Made by a program: the position numbers and the translations under genes
Assembly (NCBI RefSeq): GCF_003026395.1
Contig: NZ_PYOO01000002.1
Coordinates: 310,001 to 374,000, forward strand
DNA: 64,000 bases
Source of the DNA: Photobacterium iliopiscarium
Lineage (GTDB): Bacteria; Pseudomonadota; Gammaproteobacteria; Enterobacterales; Vibrionaceae
Reading direction: 5' to 3'
Shown: one piece after another, positions 40,343-50,396 of the stretch
How the letters are laid out: every line of letters begins with the position of its first letter
Position numbering within the stretch: position 1 is the stretch's first letter
The notes under the pieces: model-generated
The model's database searches: none
Seen by the model: the letters and a program-made list of their open reading frames with translations, nothing else
Told to the model about the DNA's origin: nothing

Positions 40343-41803
40343 TTAATCAATCAAGACTAAAGAATCTAAAATACCTTTACCGCTATGGATCCCACCTTCA
40401 TTTTCACTCGCAGGTTTACTACGAATTAAATACCCCGCGTAACCATCAAGATCGGTTACTGGTTGGCCGTTGAAATAAGCGGTAAATAAACCTATTTCGC
40501 TAACTAAATCATTCACAACCGTTGCTTTAGCATCGCGTATAGCAAGAGTCGGTACGTCTCGTTCATGAGGATATAAACGCTGCATTAACGCCCAAGCATC
40601 ATATTCAGCAACCGTTAATTTCGCTAACGTTGCGCTAATATCATCACCAAAGACACAGTGACCACCGCCCTCACCTTGGTTTTTAAGTACCCACTCACTT
40701 TTTATCGCTTGAGTATTAAACCAATGAATAGTATCAGTATTAATCGGCTTCATTTCAGCTAATACACTTTTAATTAGCTGTGCTTCCTCAAGTGTAACGC
40801 CCCAGCGAACATACTCTTTGGCAGGCATCATGGTTAACAACATTTGCATGGTTTTACTGGTTGCTAACTGCTGACCAACCGTGGCATTAAGAGCAACATG
40901 ATGCTGCTCAATAAAGACGCGCATTTGGCTTAACGTATAACAACACACCGCTTCATGAAGATCTGGCGCACAATAATCTGAATATTGATAACCCGCACGT
41001 AAATACACTACATCTATCGCGCCAACCCCGTCTAAGATCAAGCGTTGATTTGGGCCGGTTATTAATTGGGCACTTAATTGTTCAAAGGTACGTCTGACAG
41101 TACGCACACCTTGTTGCTGCAACGCTATTTCTAACAAATGCTGATCGTAAACGTTATCTTCATTTTTCTGCACCACCATTAAAAATACCGGTGAGCCTTG
41201 CTCATTAAAATCGGCTTTTATTTGGGTTGCAGCGGTCACAATGCCATTAGCTAATTGTGTTAAGCCTTCATTTTCAGCGGGTATGGCAGCGGCATCTTCT
41301 AACCATGATTGATAGGTTTCAGGCCATTGACGTTGCATAAAGGCATGAAATTCAGTTGCACGTTGTCCAAATGGAGCCATACCCGCAGCAATACCATTAA
41401 ATTCAATGACTTTAGCGCCATATTGACGATCATCCATAAAATCAGTTCGCATTAACAGTAATGGCTGACGAGCAGGATCGAGAGGATGAGTGGCTATGCC
41501 ATGGATTTGCTGATGAAGCGCCATTAAGCGACCAAAAAAAGGATCCGCTTTTGCCATATCACTCAATGAGGATTGTAAAAAATCAGAATCTTCAGCCACA
41601 TTGGTGATCAATTTAGTAAGAAGCGGCACCACACGACGTAAATGCGCATAAACCTCACGCTCAATTGTCATCGGAGCAATACTCAATGGGCAATGCTTAG
41701 CAGTATTATCCGCTTGACGAAAAGCCACACCATGCATAATTGCCCACTCACACACATCTTCAATAATCTGTGGTGCAATCACTGTTTTTTTATTGATATT
41801 CAT
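40343..41803 (-). CDS. Eukaryotic-type glutathione synthetase homologue (ATP-grasp ligase)
   Basis: Related to eukaryotic glutathione synthetase, not to bacterial GshB. Landmarks along 486 aa match human GSS in order: R119 in LLMRTD; E134 and N136 in IEFNG; NEDNVYDQ (E215, N217, Q221); R269 and Y272 in YLRAGY; K317; K374 and the glycine-rich EGGG (378-381); SEIGLF; R461 in LIRSK; a GGIHSG lid. ATP and Mg ligands are conserved. The human substrate serines 149 and 151 correspond to A139 and G141, so the peptide substrate may differ. The gene lies 46 bp after an ABC exporter gene pair and is probably cotranscribed with it. Confidence 0.85.
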   Translation of the reverse strand: MNINKKTVIAPQIIEDVCEWAIMHGVAFRQADNTAKHCPLSIAPMTIEREVYAHLRRVVPLLTKLITNVAEDSDFLQSSLSDMAKADPFFGRLMALHQQIHGIATHPLDPARQPLLLMRTDFMDDRQYGAKVIEFNGIAAGMAPFGQRATEFHAFMQRQWPETYQSWLEDAAAIPAENEGLTQLANGIVTAATQIKADFNEQGSPVFLMVVQKNEDNVYDQHLLEIALQQQGVRTVRRTFEQLSAQLITGPNQRLILDGVGAIDVVYLRAGYQYSDYCAPDLHEAVCCYTLSQMRVFIEQHHVALNATVGQQLATSKTMQMLLTMMPAKEYVRWGVTLEEAQLIKSVLAEMKPINTDTIHWFNTQAIKSEWVLKNQGEGGGHCVFGDDISATLAKLTVAEYDAWALMQRLYPHERDVPTLAIRDAKATVVNDLVSEIGLFTAYFNGQPVTDLDGYAGYLIRSKPASENEGGIHSGKGILDSLVLID

Positions 41804-41849
41804 ACTTTAATCACTCTTTAATCTAGCTTAATTTAACACTGATTTTTAT

Positions 41850-43667
41850 CTATAATGTCGATGACAGGGTTGCCGATGTGAGTCCAAAGGTTGTGGTTAA
41901 TTGTTCATTTTGCTGCTGCTCTTGCTGTGCTAAATAGAGATCTCGATAATCACCGTCTTGAGTAATTAAAGCATCATGTGTTCCACTTTGAACAATTTCA
42001 CCGTGATTCATGACTAAGATTTGATCTGCATTTTGAACCGTCGACAGTCGATGAGCGACAATAATGACAGTTCTACCATCTTGAATATTATCCAAGGCTA
42101 TTTTGACCGCTTCTTCTGTTTCACTATCAATATTAGCGGTGGCCTCATCTAATAAAAACACCTGTGGATTGTGGGATAACGCTCTCGCCAACGCTAATAA
42201 TTGGCGCTCTCCAACCGATAACGATCCACCACCAATGCTTGGCCGATGATGATAACCACCATTTAAGCGTTGAATAAAATCATCCGCTCGCACCTGTTTA
42301 GCAGCATTGATCGCACGATCTTCATTTAATATCGCATGTGACAATTCAATGTTATCGAGCACCGAACCACTAAAAATGGTTGGATCTTGAGACACTAAAC
42401 CAACCATTTTGCGTAACTGTGATTCAGGGATCGACACTAACGGCTGTCCACCAACCAACACTTGCCCTTGCTGATGTTGATAAAAGCGCATCAATACATT
42501 GATAATAGAGCTTTTTCCACTGCCAGTATGTCCAACAATCGCGGTGAACTTTCCACCTTTAGCGACAAAACTAACATCTTTTAAAACGGGCTGCCCCTCT
42601 TCATAACTCAAGTTAACATTGCGAAATTCGATATCACATTGTTGTGGTATCGCAACATTCGTTGTTAACGGTGATTGAGACTCAGATTTATCATCAAACA
42701 GTTCAAAAATACGCTTCGATGATACCGTTGCGATCTGCAACTTTCGTAACTCCATTGATAACTGTCTAAAGGGGTCAAAAAAGCGTTCAATATAGTTTAA
42801 GAAAGCATATAACGTACCCACATCAATAACCGTCGTTAACGATCCGGTTGCAAACCATGCCACAATGCCCGCAGCGGTTAATGTAGACACTAAACGGGTT
42901 AATGGAATCAACATTAAGCTATCAATGCCAATAGATTTAGATCGAAACGCAAACCATCGCTGATTTTCCTGCTCAAACTTATTTCGAAAAGCAGCCTGTT
43001 GTCTAAACGCTTGAATTAACGCCATGCCTTGTAACGACTCATTTAATCGACCATTGATATAGCTGATCTGCTCTCGAACCCCATTAAAGACTGGCATCGA
43101 GATTTTCCGATATAAATGCATCGTAAATAACAAGGTTGGAATAAGCACTAAGCTCAGTAACATCAAGCGCCAATCCAGCATTGCAATCGCAATAAAAATC
43201 GCGCTAATTCGCAATCCACCTTGAATGATCGTTGGAATGGTCGACACAAACATTTCGCGCATTGATTCAGTGTCATTAGTAATATATGACACTAAAACAC
43301 CTGCTGGTTGTTTATCAAAAACACGAATCGGATAATTCAATATATGGCTAAACAAATTTCGACGTATATCATTGATAACCAATAATGCACTGTGACGAAA
43401 TGTTATCGCTTGCCAATACGAAAAGATCGCAGCAATCACATAAGATCCCATTACTGCCGCAATAAGCCAACCAAGGTACTGCCATTCAAAGTGTTGCGGC
43501 ACAATCACATCATCAACAATAATCTTCGCTAACCAAGGGATCGTCATCTCTGCTGCTACAGAAACAGCTAACAGCATAAACGCTACCAAAAAGCGGACTT
43601 TATGAGGCAATGAATATGCCCATAATCGCCAGAATAACGTTGTTTTTACCGCCGTTGTTTTAAGCAT
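41850..43667 (-). CDS. ABC exporter half-transporter, MdlB-like (consensus ATPase, variant signature)
   Basis: A six-helix membrane domain fused to an ATPase domain, 605 aa. Walker A is VGHTGSGKS, Walker B is VFLLDEATANID with the catalytic Glu, and the switch His is in IIVAHRLS. The signature motif is the variant LSVGERQ instead of LSGGQ. Together with the upstream gene it should form a heterodimeric exporter of the MdlAB/TM287-288 type. It overlaps that gene by 8 bp. The substrate is unknown; the next gene is a glutathione-synthetase-like ligase. Confidence 0.88.
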   Translation of the reverse strand: MLKTTAVKTTLFWRLWAYSLPHKVRFLVAFMLLAVSVAAEMTIPWLAKIIVDDVIVPQHFEWQYLGWLIAAVMGSYVIAAIFSYWQAITFRHSALLVINDIRRNLFSHILNYPIRVFDKQPAGVLVSYITNDTESMREMFVSTIPTIIQGGLRISAIFIAIAMLDWRLMLLSLVLIPTLLFTMHLYRKISMPVFNGVREQISYINGRLNESLQGMALIQAFRQQAAFRNKFEQENQRWFAFRSKSIGIDSLMLIPLTRLVSTLTAAGIVAWFATGSLTTVIDVGTLYAFLNYIERFFDPFRQLSMELRKLQIATVSSKRIFELFDDKSESQSPLTTNVAIPQQCDIEFRNVNLSYEEGQPVLKDVSFVAKGGKFTAIVGHTGSGKSSIINVLMRFYQHQQGQVLVGGQPLVSIPESQLRKMVGLVSQDPTIFSGSVLDNIELSHAILNEDRAINAAKQVRADDFIQRLNGGYHHRPSIGGGSLSVGERQLLALARALSHNPQVFLLDEATANIDSETEEAVKIALDNIQDGRTVIIVAHRLSTVQNADQILVMNHGEIVQSGTHDALITQDGDYRDLYLAQQEQQQNEQLTTTFGLTSATLSSTL

Positions 43668-45447
43668 GAGTCACCTCTACTTGCGATGTAGATTGTGCTT
43701 CCGCTGTATCTGCTGAGCTTAAGTCAGTTTGGCGATAATAAACTTTTGCATACCACCCTTGCTGATGCATTAATTCCGCATGTGGTCCACGTTCGACTAT
43801 CTGTCCTTGATCCAAAACTAAAATATGATCCGCACTAATCAAATTAGCTAAACGCTGCGTCACTAATACCATCGTTTTATGTCCGTAATGCAACTTCAGA
43901 TTTTTACGAATTATCGCTTCCGTTTTCATATCTAAAGCACTAAATGGATCATCTAATAACAAGATATTGGCACCAGAAAGCAATGCGCGTGCGAGGGTTA
44001 ATCGTTGTCGTTGCCCACCAGATAAGTTAGTTCCACCTTCACGAAGCATGCTATCAAACCCCTGTGGCATTGCTTCAATTTCAGATTTAATCGCTGCCAT
44101 TTCAGCAACACGAATAATGTCTTCACGTGTTGCATTAGGTTTAGCAAAAGCAATATTTTCAGCAATTGAGCCAGAAAATAACAACGGCTTTTGAGGTACC
44201 CAGGCTAAATGTTGACGTAAGCTATCAAACGTCAGTGCATCAGTACCATAGCCACCAATGTAAATTTCAGAGGCCTTTGCCAGTGGAAATTGGCGCATAA
44301 TTAAATGCAGCAATGTACTTTTTCCACTCCCCGTTGGACCCGTTACGCCAACCAATCCAGCCGCTGGCACTTTAACTTGAATATCTTGCAACGCACATTG
44401 ATTGGCATCCTGATAAACAAATTCGGCAATATTGATATCTAAATTCGGTTCAGCATCTGCGGGTAATATTTGTTGTCCTTCTTTTACATCCGGTTGCTCT
44501 GCAAATAGTGCTTCTAAACGTGACCATGATGTATTACCACGTTGAAACACATTAAATTGCCAGCCAAACTGCATAAAGGGCCCCATTAATTGCCCCAGAT
44601 AAAGGGTAAAGGTCGTAAATAAACCAATGGTTATATTGCCCTGTGAAATCAACCATGCGCCATAAGCCAATGACAACACAAAAGAAAAACCATAAATAAC
44701 TTGAACCGTTGGCGCAAACGCTGCATCCACCTTTGCGACAGCAAGATTTGTCGTAAGCGTATTATCTAACGATTGTTCAAATCGCTGTTCTTGGCGCGCA
44801 CGAATGCCATGTGAACGAACAGCTCGCACGCCAGCGACGGTTTCACGCGCTTCTTCATTTAAATCAGAAAAACTGGCTTGAGCTGCATCAAATGCTTGGT
44901 GTAAGCGCGAACCATATCGATGCGTACAATAAATTAATAACGGAAAAGGCAACAAAGCAACCGCGGTTAGCTGACCACTAACAACAAATATCATTCCGAA
45001 AATAACAGTGAAGCCCGCAATAAAAGAATCGACTAACGTCATAATGCCCATGCCCGTAGATTCTTCTACCGCATTGAGATCATTGGTTGCGTGTGCCATC
45101 AAATCGCCAGTACTACGACGAGCATAGAATGACGGAGGCAACAAAGACAATTGATGAAACAGATCCCGTCGTAGCACCTGTGTTATAGCAATAGCAGCCC
45201 CATATAATCGGCTTTGCCACACATAACGTAAGCCGTACATCGCCAATGCCGAGCCAATAATTCCAGCAACATCAATCAGTAACGTTCTCAGATTCAATGT
45301 ACCGTGACTAATACCATCGACAATATGACCAATTAACCACGACGGTATTAAATTAAGTAAAGCAACCACTTGCAAAGCAACGATTGCGATTAAATATTGA
45401 CGCGCAAACATGCTAATGTAGTGGCGTAACTTCCAAATAATAGCCAT
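43660..45447 (-). CDS. ABC exporter half-transporter, MdlA-like (degenerate ATPase, consensus signature)
   Basis: A 595-aa half exporter similar to E. coli MdlA (STGDLMAHATNDLNAVEE, RYVWQSRLYGA). Walker A is TGPTGSGKS and the signature is the consensus LSGGQRQ. The residue after the Walker B Asp is Asp rather than Glu (LLLDDPFSALD), and the switch His is Gln (LVTQRLAN). The two changes predict one dead and one live ATP site in the heterodimer. It is the first gene of the apparent three-gene unit on the reverse strand. Confidence 0.88.
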   Translation of the reverse strand: MAIIWKLRHYISMFARQYLIAIVALQVVALLNLIPSWLIGHIVDGISHGTLNLRTLLIDVAGIIGSALAMYGLRYVWQSRLYGAAIAITQVLRRDLFHQLSLLPPSFYARRSTGDLMAHATNDLNAVEESTGMGIMTLVDSFIAGFTVIFGMIFVVSGQLTAVALLPFPLLIYCTHRYGSRLHQAFDAAQASFSDLNEEARETVAGVRAVRSHGIRARQEQRFEQSLDNTLTTNLAVAKVDAAFAPTVQVIYGFSFVLSLAYGAWLISQGNITIGLFTTFTLYLGQLMGPFMQFGWQFNVFQRGNTSWSRLEALFAEQPDVKEGQQILPADAEPNLDINIAEFVYQDANQCALQDIQVKVPAAGLVGVTGPTGSGKSTLLHLIMRQFPLAKASEIYIGGYGTDALTFDSLRQHLAWVPQKPLLFSGSIAENIAFAKPNATREDIIRVAEMAAIKSEIEAMPQGFDSMLREGGTNLSGGQRQRLTLARALLSGANILLLDDPFSALDMKTEAIIRKNLKLHYGHKTMVLVTQRLANLISADHILVLDQGQIVERGPHAELMHQQGWYAKVYYRQTDLSSADTAEAQSTSQVEVTHA

Positions 45448-45509
45448 AAATTATTTCGCCTTAACCTATCTCTATTATTGTTCGTAAATTTTCAGCCTGA
45501 AGATAACCA

Positions 45510-45808
45510 TTAAAAGCCATGCGTTATTGTTACTCCATAGGTTGTTATTTTATGTGTCATGCTCCAACGATGACGATGACGCATTGCTGACGAGACTAAC
45601 ACTAACGGAGCCTCACCAATATCAGAGTTAATAGATGAATGTGTAAATGTCGCCCCTAAAGCCATAGGATGCGTTAATGATGACAAGTTCGATACTTAAC
45701 AACAGCCATTGGTTCTGGAGGTATTCTTGGTTGATAAGTCATTTGACCCCCCAATTGTTTTGCCACATAGCGTCGTAGCTGATCTTGATCTCTGACCTCA
45801 ACCTTCAT
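45510..45808 (-). pseudogene. Possible decayed coding region (two frame-shifted fragments)
   Basis: Two adjacent reverse-strand frames look coding but do not join. The first, 45808-45674, is 44 codons (MKVEVRDQDQLRRYVAKQLG ... AVVKY). The second, about 45695-45510, runs in another frame as SNLSSLTHPMALGATFTHSS and ends ITTYGVTITHGF, resembling the last strands of an outer-membrane beta-barrel. I do not recognise the families. They may be a remnant, or the first may be a genuine small protein. Confidence 0.35.
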
Positions 45809-46072
45809 TGTTTATAATTCCATGTTACTAGAATAATAGTGACAATGGCAAGATGATATCAATAATAGAGCATTAAATAATCACATCAAAAACACTCAAT
45901 AAATAATCCAATTATAAACAACACGTTAAATGATAGTGATCACTCATTAACAATGGATAATTTTTTAATGACTGTTTAATAGTTTGCTGAAATTTATAGC
46001 GTATTTGAAACAGACTCTTTATTGTTGTCCCTCTTTCTTATCACGATAACTTACGACACAGTAGAAAATGTC

Positions 46073-46963
46073 ATGCTAATTAAAAACCAAAATATGCTCG
46101 GGGCGATGTTAATTCTTATTGCTACTTTATCGTTAACACTGAAAGACAGCGCTGATAAATACCTCGTCCAACACGATTACCACCCTGTTCAAATGGTTTT
46201 CTTTCGATTTGCGATCCCTTTTTTATGCATGGCTATTTTTATGCCTAAACAAACCAAGGTCGCCATTCTCGCCACTAATGGTAAGTTGATATTACGTGCA
46301 CTCTTATTTTTAGTGTGTGCCGTCACATCAGTCATCGCGTTAAAATATATTCCGCTTGAAATGTATATCATCATCGTCCAAATGGGGGGCATTGCTTATA
46401 TGCTCGGGGGCACTTTATTTTTTAAAGAAACCCTGACACCAATAAAAATCATCGCCACGTTAGTAGGCTTTGTCGGGGTTATTATCGTAATAAATCCAAC
46501 AGATATAAATGGCTTACAATGGGTTTATTTATTACCCTTACTGATTGCAATTGCCAATTCTGGTTATAATCTTATTACCAAAACCATTGATTCAAGCATC
46601 TCATTATTATCAGTGTTAATTAATTCATTTTTTATTTTAGGTTTAATTTCAAGCGCAATATTATTAGCTCAACCACATATATGGAAAACGCCAACCTTAG
46701 ATGCTTTGCCTTATTTTTTCACTATCCCTATTGTTACTATCATATCTCAACTGTGTTTAATTAAAGCCATGAACATCGCTGAAGCATCACATATAGCGCC
46801 ATTCTTTTACTTTCAAATTATATTTTCTTGTATTTTTGGATACTGGCTTTTTGATGAACTACCCACCTTTTATACTATTACGGGTGGGCTATTTATTGTT
46901 GCGGCGGGGTTACTTATTACTTATTCCAATTATTTTCCTACCAATAAAAACAAAACCTATTAG
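46073..46963 (+). CDS. EamA-family (DMT) membrane transporter
   Basis: A drug/metabolite-superfamily transporter with about ten membrane helices in two five-helix EamA repeats (first ending GFVGVIIVINPTD, second ending GGLFIVAAGLLITYSNYF). The substrate is unknown; relatives export amino acids or metabolites. The frame opens at a TTG (46022), but the ATG at 46073 gives a normal N-terminus (296 aa). It is a single gene, convergent with the nitroreductase gene. Confidence 0.85.
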   Translation: MLIKNQNMLGAMLILIATLSLTLKDSADKYLVQHDYHPVQMVFFRFAIPFLCMAIFMPKQTKVAILATNGKLILRALLFLVCAVTSVIALKYIPLEMYIIIVQMGGIAYMLGGTLFFKETLTPIKIIATLVGFVGVIIVINPTDINGLQWVYLLPLLIAIANSGYNLITKTIDSSISLLSVLINSFFILGLISSAILLAQPHIWKTPTLDALPYFFTIPIVTIISQLCLIKAMNIAEASHIAPFFYFQIIFSCIFGYWLFDELPTFYTITGGLFIVAAGLLITYSNYFPTNKNKTY

Positions 46964-47002
46964 TTATTATTTTAAAGACAATTAGCAGAAAGGCATTTCA
47001 TC

Positions 47003-47040
47003 ATGATCAGAATGGCGTTTTTAATACGTCACCTGATCAT
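47003..47040. repeat. Inverted repeat between the EamA gene and nfsA
   Basis: ATGATCAG and CTGATCAT flank 22 bp that include TTTTT. It lies between convergent genes, so a weak terminator is possible. Confidence 0.4.
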
Positions 47041-47093
47041 AATAATGAAAACAATGGACTTAAATTAAACATCGCAATCTTGTTGGTACAATA

Positions 47094-47816
47094 TTACTTT
47101 GTCATTAACCCTTTGCTGTTTAAATAACTCGCGATAAATGGGCGTGATTCTTTTGATAACGTTGCCGTTACCGCACTAGACCAATCCTGTTGTTTATTAT
47201 GGCTAGAACGCTGCTGATAATAGTCAATCGTTTGTTGGTCATATTCAGCTAATAACGGTTTATTTAATGGCTGATATTCATTTTCATGCAAAATCATATC
47301 CATCGGTAAGCGTGGTTTTGATTGTGGATCTTGCGCAGGCACACCTAAGCACATACCAAACAATACCGCGCTATACGGCGGTAAATTCAATAAAGCATCA
47401 ACCTCATGGGGATTATTACGCAATCCTCCAATATAAACCCCACCTAACCCCATAGATTCAGCCGCTAATAAACAGTTTTGCGCCATGATGCCGCTATCAA
47501 TCGCCCCAATTAAAGCTAACTCTGTGTATTCTGGTTTTACTCCAGCGCTAATAGAATAATGGCGTTGATAATCAATACAGAACACTAAAAACTCAGCCGC
47601 TTGTTTTACATAAGCCTGATCACCAGCAAGATGTGCCAATGCAGTGCGTTTATCAGGATCAGTAATGCGAATAATCGATGTCGCTTGGATCATGCTTGAA
47701 CTAGAAGCAGCAATACCTGCTGCAATAATCGTCTTTAATTGCTCAGCAGAAATAGCATCATTCGTAAATTGACGAATAGAGCGATGACCAAGCATGGTTT
47801 GAATAGTGGTATTCAT
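47094..47816 (-). CDS. nfsA: Oxygen-insensitive NADPH nitroreductase, NfsA type
   Basis: An FMN-dependent reductase of nitroaromatics and quinones. From the ATG at 47816 the protein is 240 aa, the E. coli NfsA length. It shows GHRSIRQFTNDAIS, AAESMGLGGVYIGGLRNN, LFGMCLGVPA and KESRPFIASYL, all diagnostic. The frame stays open 47 codons upstream and would encode a hydrophobic leader, but homologues start here and TGGA precedes the ATG. Confidence 0.92.
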   Translation of the reverse strand: MNTTIQTMLGHRSIRQFTNDAISAEQLKTIIAAGIAASSSSMIQATSIIRITDPDKRTALAHLAGDQAYVKQAAEFLVFCIDYQRHYSISAGVKPEYTELALIGAIDSGIMAQNCLLAAESMGLGGVYIGGLRNNPHEVDALLNLPPYSAVLFGMCLGVPAQDPQSKPRLPMDMILHENEYQPLNKPLLAEYDQQTIDYYQQRSSHNKQQDWSSAVTATLSKESRPFIASYLNSKGLMTK

Positions 47817-48240
47817 TAATAGAGATCCATCCGAGTAGACATAAACCAATAGCGAAGAGCAACAGTACTTTGCTAACCCATCACTACAATAATTGTTATT
47901 CGACAAAACTAATAACAACATACTAAATAAGCAAGCGAAAAAAACGAATACAATCATTTCCTTTAGACTACTAACTATTTTGTTATCTATTTATTTCTAT
48001 GTTAGCATCACCCACTTCTAAAACGCCGAGCATGATTTCATTATCATACTCCCAAATAAAAGTAGTTAAACTTGAAGATTACGCCGCCTTAACCTCTCTC
48101 TAATGAGCGCCTGCTCATTACTCTAAAAATGCAGCTCTCTTGCTGTCACTCTGCTATGCCTGCCATAGCTAAAACTTCCTGATCCTAAATGTTTGCGGAC
48201 TTTATCCGTGGCTTTTACACGTCTAAAATATAGAGATAAC
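47817..48240. other. Intergenic region between nfsA and the SulP gene
   Basis: About 420 bp containing the divergent promoters. A perfect inverted repeat TAATGAGC-GCCT-GCTCATTA lies at 48101-48120, a possible operator. No gene seen. Confidence 0.45.
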
Positions 48241-49722
48241 ATGTTAGATTACATAAAAAACAACTGGTTATATAATATAAAGAAAGATCTCCTTGCCGGA
48301 ATTGTGGTTGCCCTAGCCCTAATACCAGAAGCTATCGCGTTTTCCATTATTGCGGGCGTTGATCCTAAAATTGGTTTATATGCTTCTTTTTCAATGACCG
48401 TTATTATTGCTATTGTCGGAGCACGATCAGGCATGATATCAGCGGCAACTGGGGCAATGGCATTATTAATGATCACCCTTGTAAAAGAACACGGACTGCA
48501 ATACTTAATGGCCGTCACTATTCTTACAGGTGTAATACAAATAATAGCCGGGTATTTAAAGCTCGGTAATTTAATGCGCTTTGTGTCTAAACCTGTTATT
48601 ACTGGATTTGTTAACGCGTTAGCAATACTTATTTTTATGGCTCAACTTCCAGAATTAACACATACAACTTGGTCTGTTTATCTATTAACAGCCAGTGGGT
48701 TAGCTATTATTTACCTATTTCCGCTTATACCCATTATCGGCAAACTGATCCCTTCGCCTCTTGTCTGTATTATCTGTTTAACTATCGTTGCAGTATTATT
48801 TGGGTTAGATGTCCGCACTGTTGGTGATATGGGGCAATTACCCGATACGCTACCTATCTTTTTATTGCCCGATGTTCCCCTTACGTTCCATACCTTACAA
48901 ATAATCTTTCCTTATTCTTTAGCGCTTGCTGCCGTTGGATTACTCGAATCGATGATGACAGCAACCATTATTGATGACTTAACCTCAACTACAAGTAACA
49001 AAAACCAAGAATGTAAAGGACAAGGCATCGCCAATATTGGTACGGGTTTACTGGGTGGAATGGCAGGCTGTGCCATGATAGGCCAATCGATGATCAATAT
49101 TAAATCAGGAGGACGAAGCCGTTTATCCACGCTATTTTCAGGTATCGCCTTATTAATAATGATTTTATGTTTAAGTGATATTCTAAAACTCATTCCGATG
49201 GCCGCTTTAGTCGCTGTGATGATAATGGTATCCATTAGTACATTTTCATGGGATTCCATTAAAAACATTAAACATCATCCGCTATCAAGCAACATCGTGA
49301 TGTTAGCGACGGTTATCGTCGTTGTGACAACACATAATCTGGCGATTGGTGTCTTCATTGGCGTATTACTATCATCAGTCTTCTTTGCACATCAAGTTAG
49401 CCAATGCGTTGTCGTGAAATCAACGCTGAAAAATGAACAAATTTACAATGTTTATGGGCAGATATTCTTTGCTTCTGCGGATCACTTTTCATCGTTCTTT
49501 GATGTTAATAACGTTGCTAAGCATGTCAAAATTGATTTATCGTTAGCGCATTTTTGGGATCTCACTGCCATAACAGCATTAGATAAAATCATCCTTAAAT
49601 TAAGATCACAAGGTGCAACCACTGAACTTATAGGCATGAATGAAGCAACCGCCAAAATAATTAATCAATTCGCTGTTCATGATGATCCAGAGTTAAATCA
49701 AAAACTGTTAACCAGCCACTAA
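48241..49722 (+). CDS. SulP-family anion transporter with STAS domain
   Basis: An inner-membrane anion transporter of the SLC26/SulP family, 493 aa. The membrane domain starts [20 protein letters not shown], the family signature, and includes [21 protein letters not shown]-terminal STAS domain (about 390-490) is present. Substrates in bacteria include bicarbonate, sulfate and dicarboxylates and cannot be chosen here. I start at ATG 48241, preceded by AGAG, rather than 16 codons upstream. Confidence 0.88.
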   Translation: MLDYIKNNWLYNIKKDLLAGIVVALALIPEAIAFSIIAGVDPKIGLYASFSMTVIIAIVGARSGMISAATGAMALLMITLVKEHGLQYLMAVTILTGVIQIIAGYLKLGNLMRFVSKPVITGFVNALAILIFMAQLPELTHTTWSVYLLTASGLAIIYLFPLIPIIGKLIPSPLVCIICLTIVAVLFGLDVRTVGDMGQLPDTLPIFLLPDVPLTFHTLQIIFPYSLALAAVGLLESMMTATIIDDLTSTTSNKNQECKGQGIANIGTGLLGGMAGCAMIGQSMINIKSGGRSRLSTLFSGIALLIMILCLSDILKLIPMAALVAVMIMVSISTFSWDSIKNIKHHPLSSNIVMLATVIVVVTTHNLAIGVFIGVLLSSVFFAHQVSQCVVVKSTLKNEQIYNVYGQIFFASADHFSSFFDVNNVAKHVKIDLSLAHFWDLTAITALDKIILKLRSQGATTELIGMNEATAKIINQFAVHDDPELNQKLLTSH

Positions 49723-49863
49723 TAATAGTGATTAAAAGGTTAGCTTTTAATCTTCGCTTATTCTAATAATATCAGTATAAACAGATTGCCAACCACGATA
49801 CCTTGCTTATTGAAAGTGTATAAAGGTTGGCTTTCTTATTACAATATGGATTGGAGTAACGTA

Positions 49864-50247
49864 ATGAATATTAGCCATCTTGACCATTTAGTTCTCACGG
49901 TGAAAGACATTAATATTAGTGCTGATTTCTACCAGACAGTTTTAGGCATGGAACTGATAACCTTTACCAATGGTCGATTTGGATTACGTTTTGGTAACCA
50001 AAAAATAAACCTCCACCAATATGGCGCTGAATTTAAGCCCACAGCACAAGCCGTACACATAGGGAGTGCTGACTTATGTTTTATTACCGACACTGATTTG
50101 GCTCAAGCGCAGCAATATATTGAACAATGTGGTGTCACCATTATTGACGGTCCCGTTGAACGCACAGGCGCGATGGGTAAAATCATGTCGATATATTTTC
50201 GTGATCCTGACGGTAATTTAATTGAGATCGCCAATTACCGAGATTAA
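49864..50247 (+). CDS. VOC-superfamily (glyoxalase/dioxygenase-like) protein
   Basis: A single-domain vicinal-oxygen-chelate protein of 127 aa. It starts LDHLVLTVKDI with the first metal-binding His and ends with the acidic ligand in DPDGNLIEIANY. Relatives are glyoxalase, fosfomycin-resistance and uncharacterised proteins; the reaction cannot be assigned. The start at 49864 has GGAG upstream and gives the family N-terminus; the frame is open 26 codons further. Confidence 0.85.
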   Translation: MNISHLDHLVLTVKDINISADFYQTVLGMELITFTNGRFGLRFGNQKINLHQYGAEFKPTAQAVHIGSADLCFITDTDLAQAQQYIEQCGVTIIDGPVERTGAMGKIMSIYFRDPDGNLIEIANYRD

Positions 50248-50396
50248 AGCTATATTTAATTAGAATCACCCTATTATTTAGTTATATCTTTGCGTTTTAT
50301 GCAAAACTGTTACGCTTATATATCGATTACATCGTTTAAAAATAATTAATATACTCTTTCCAACAAATCATAAACGATAAAAAGAAAGGTATTATT

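Noticed and set aside
48912..49268. 118-codon frame antisense to the SulP gene
   Set aside because: Shadow ORF with no start signal or recognisable protein.
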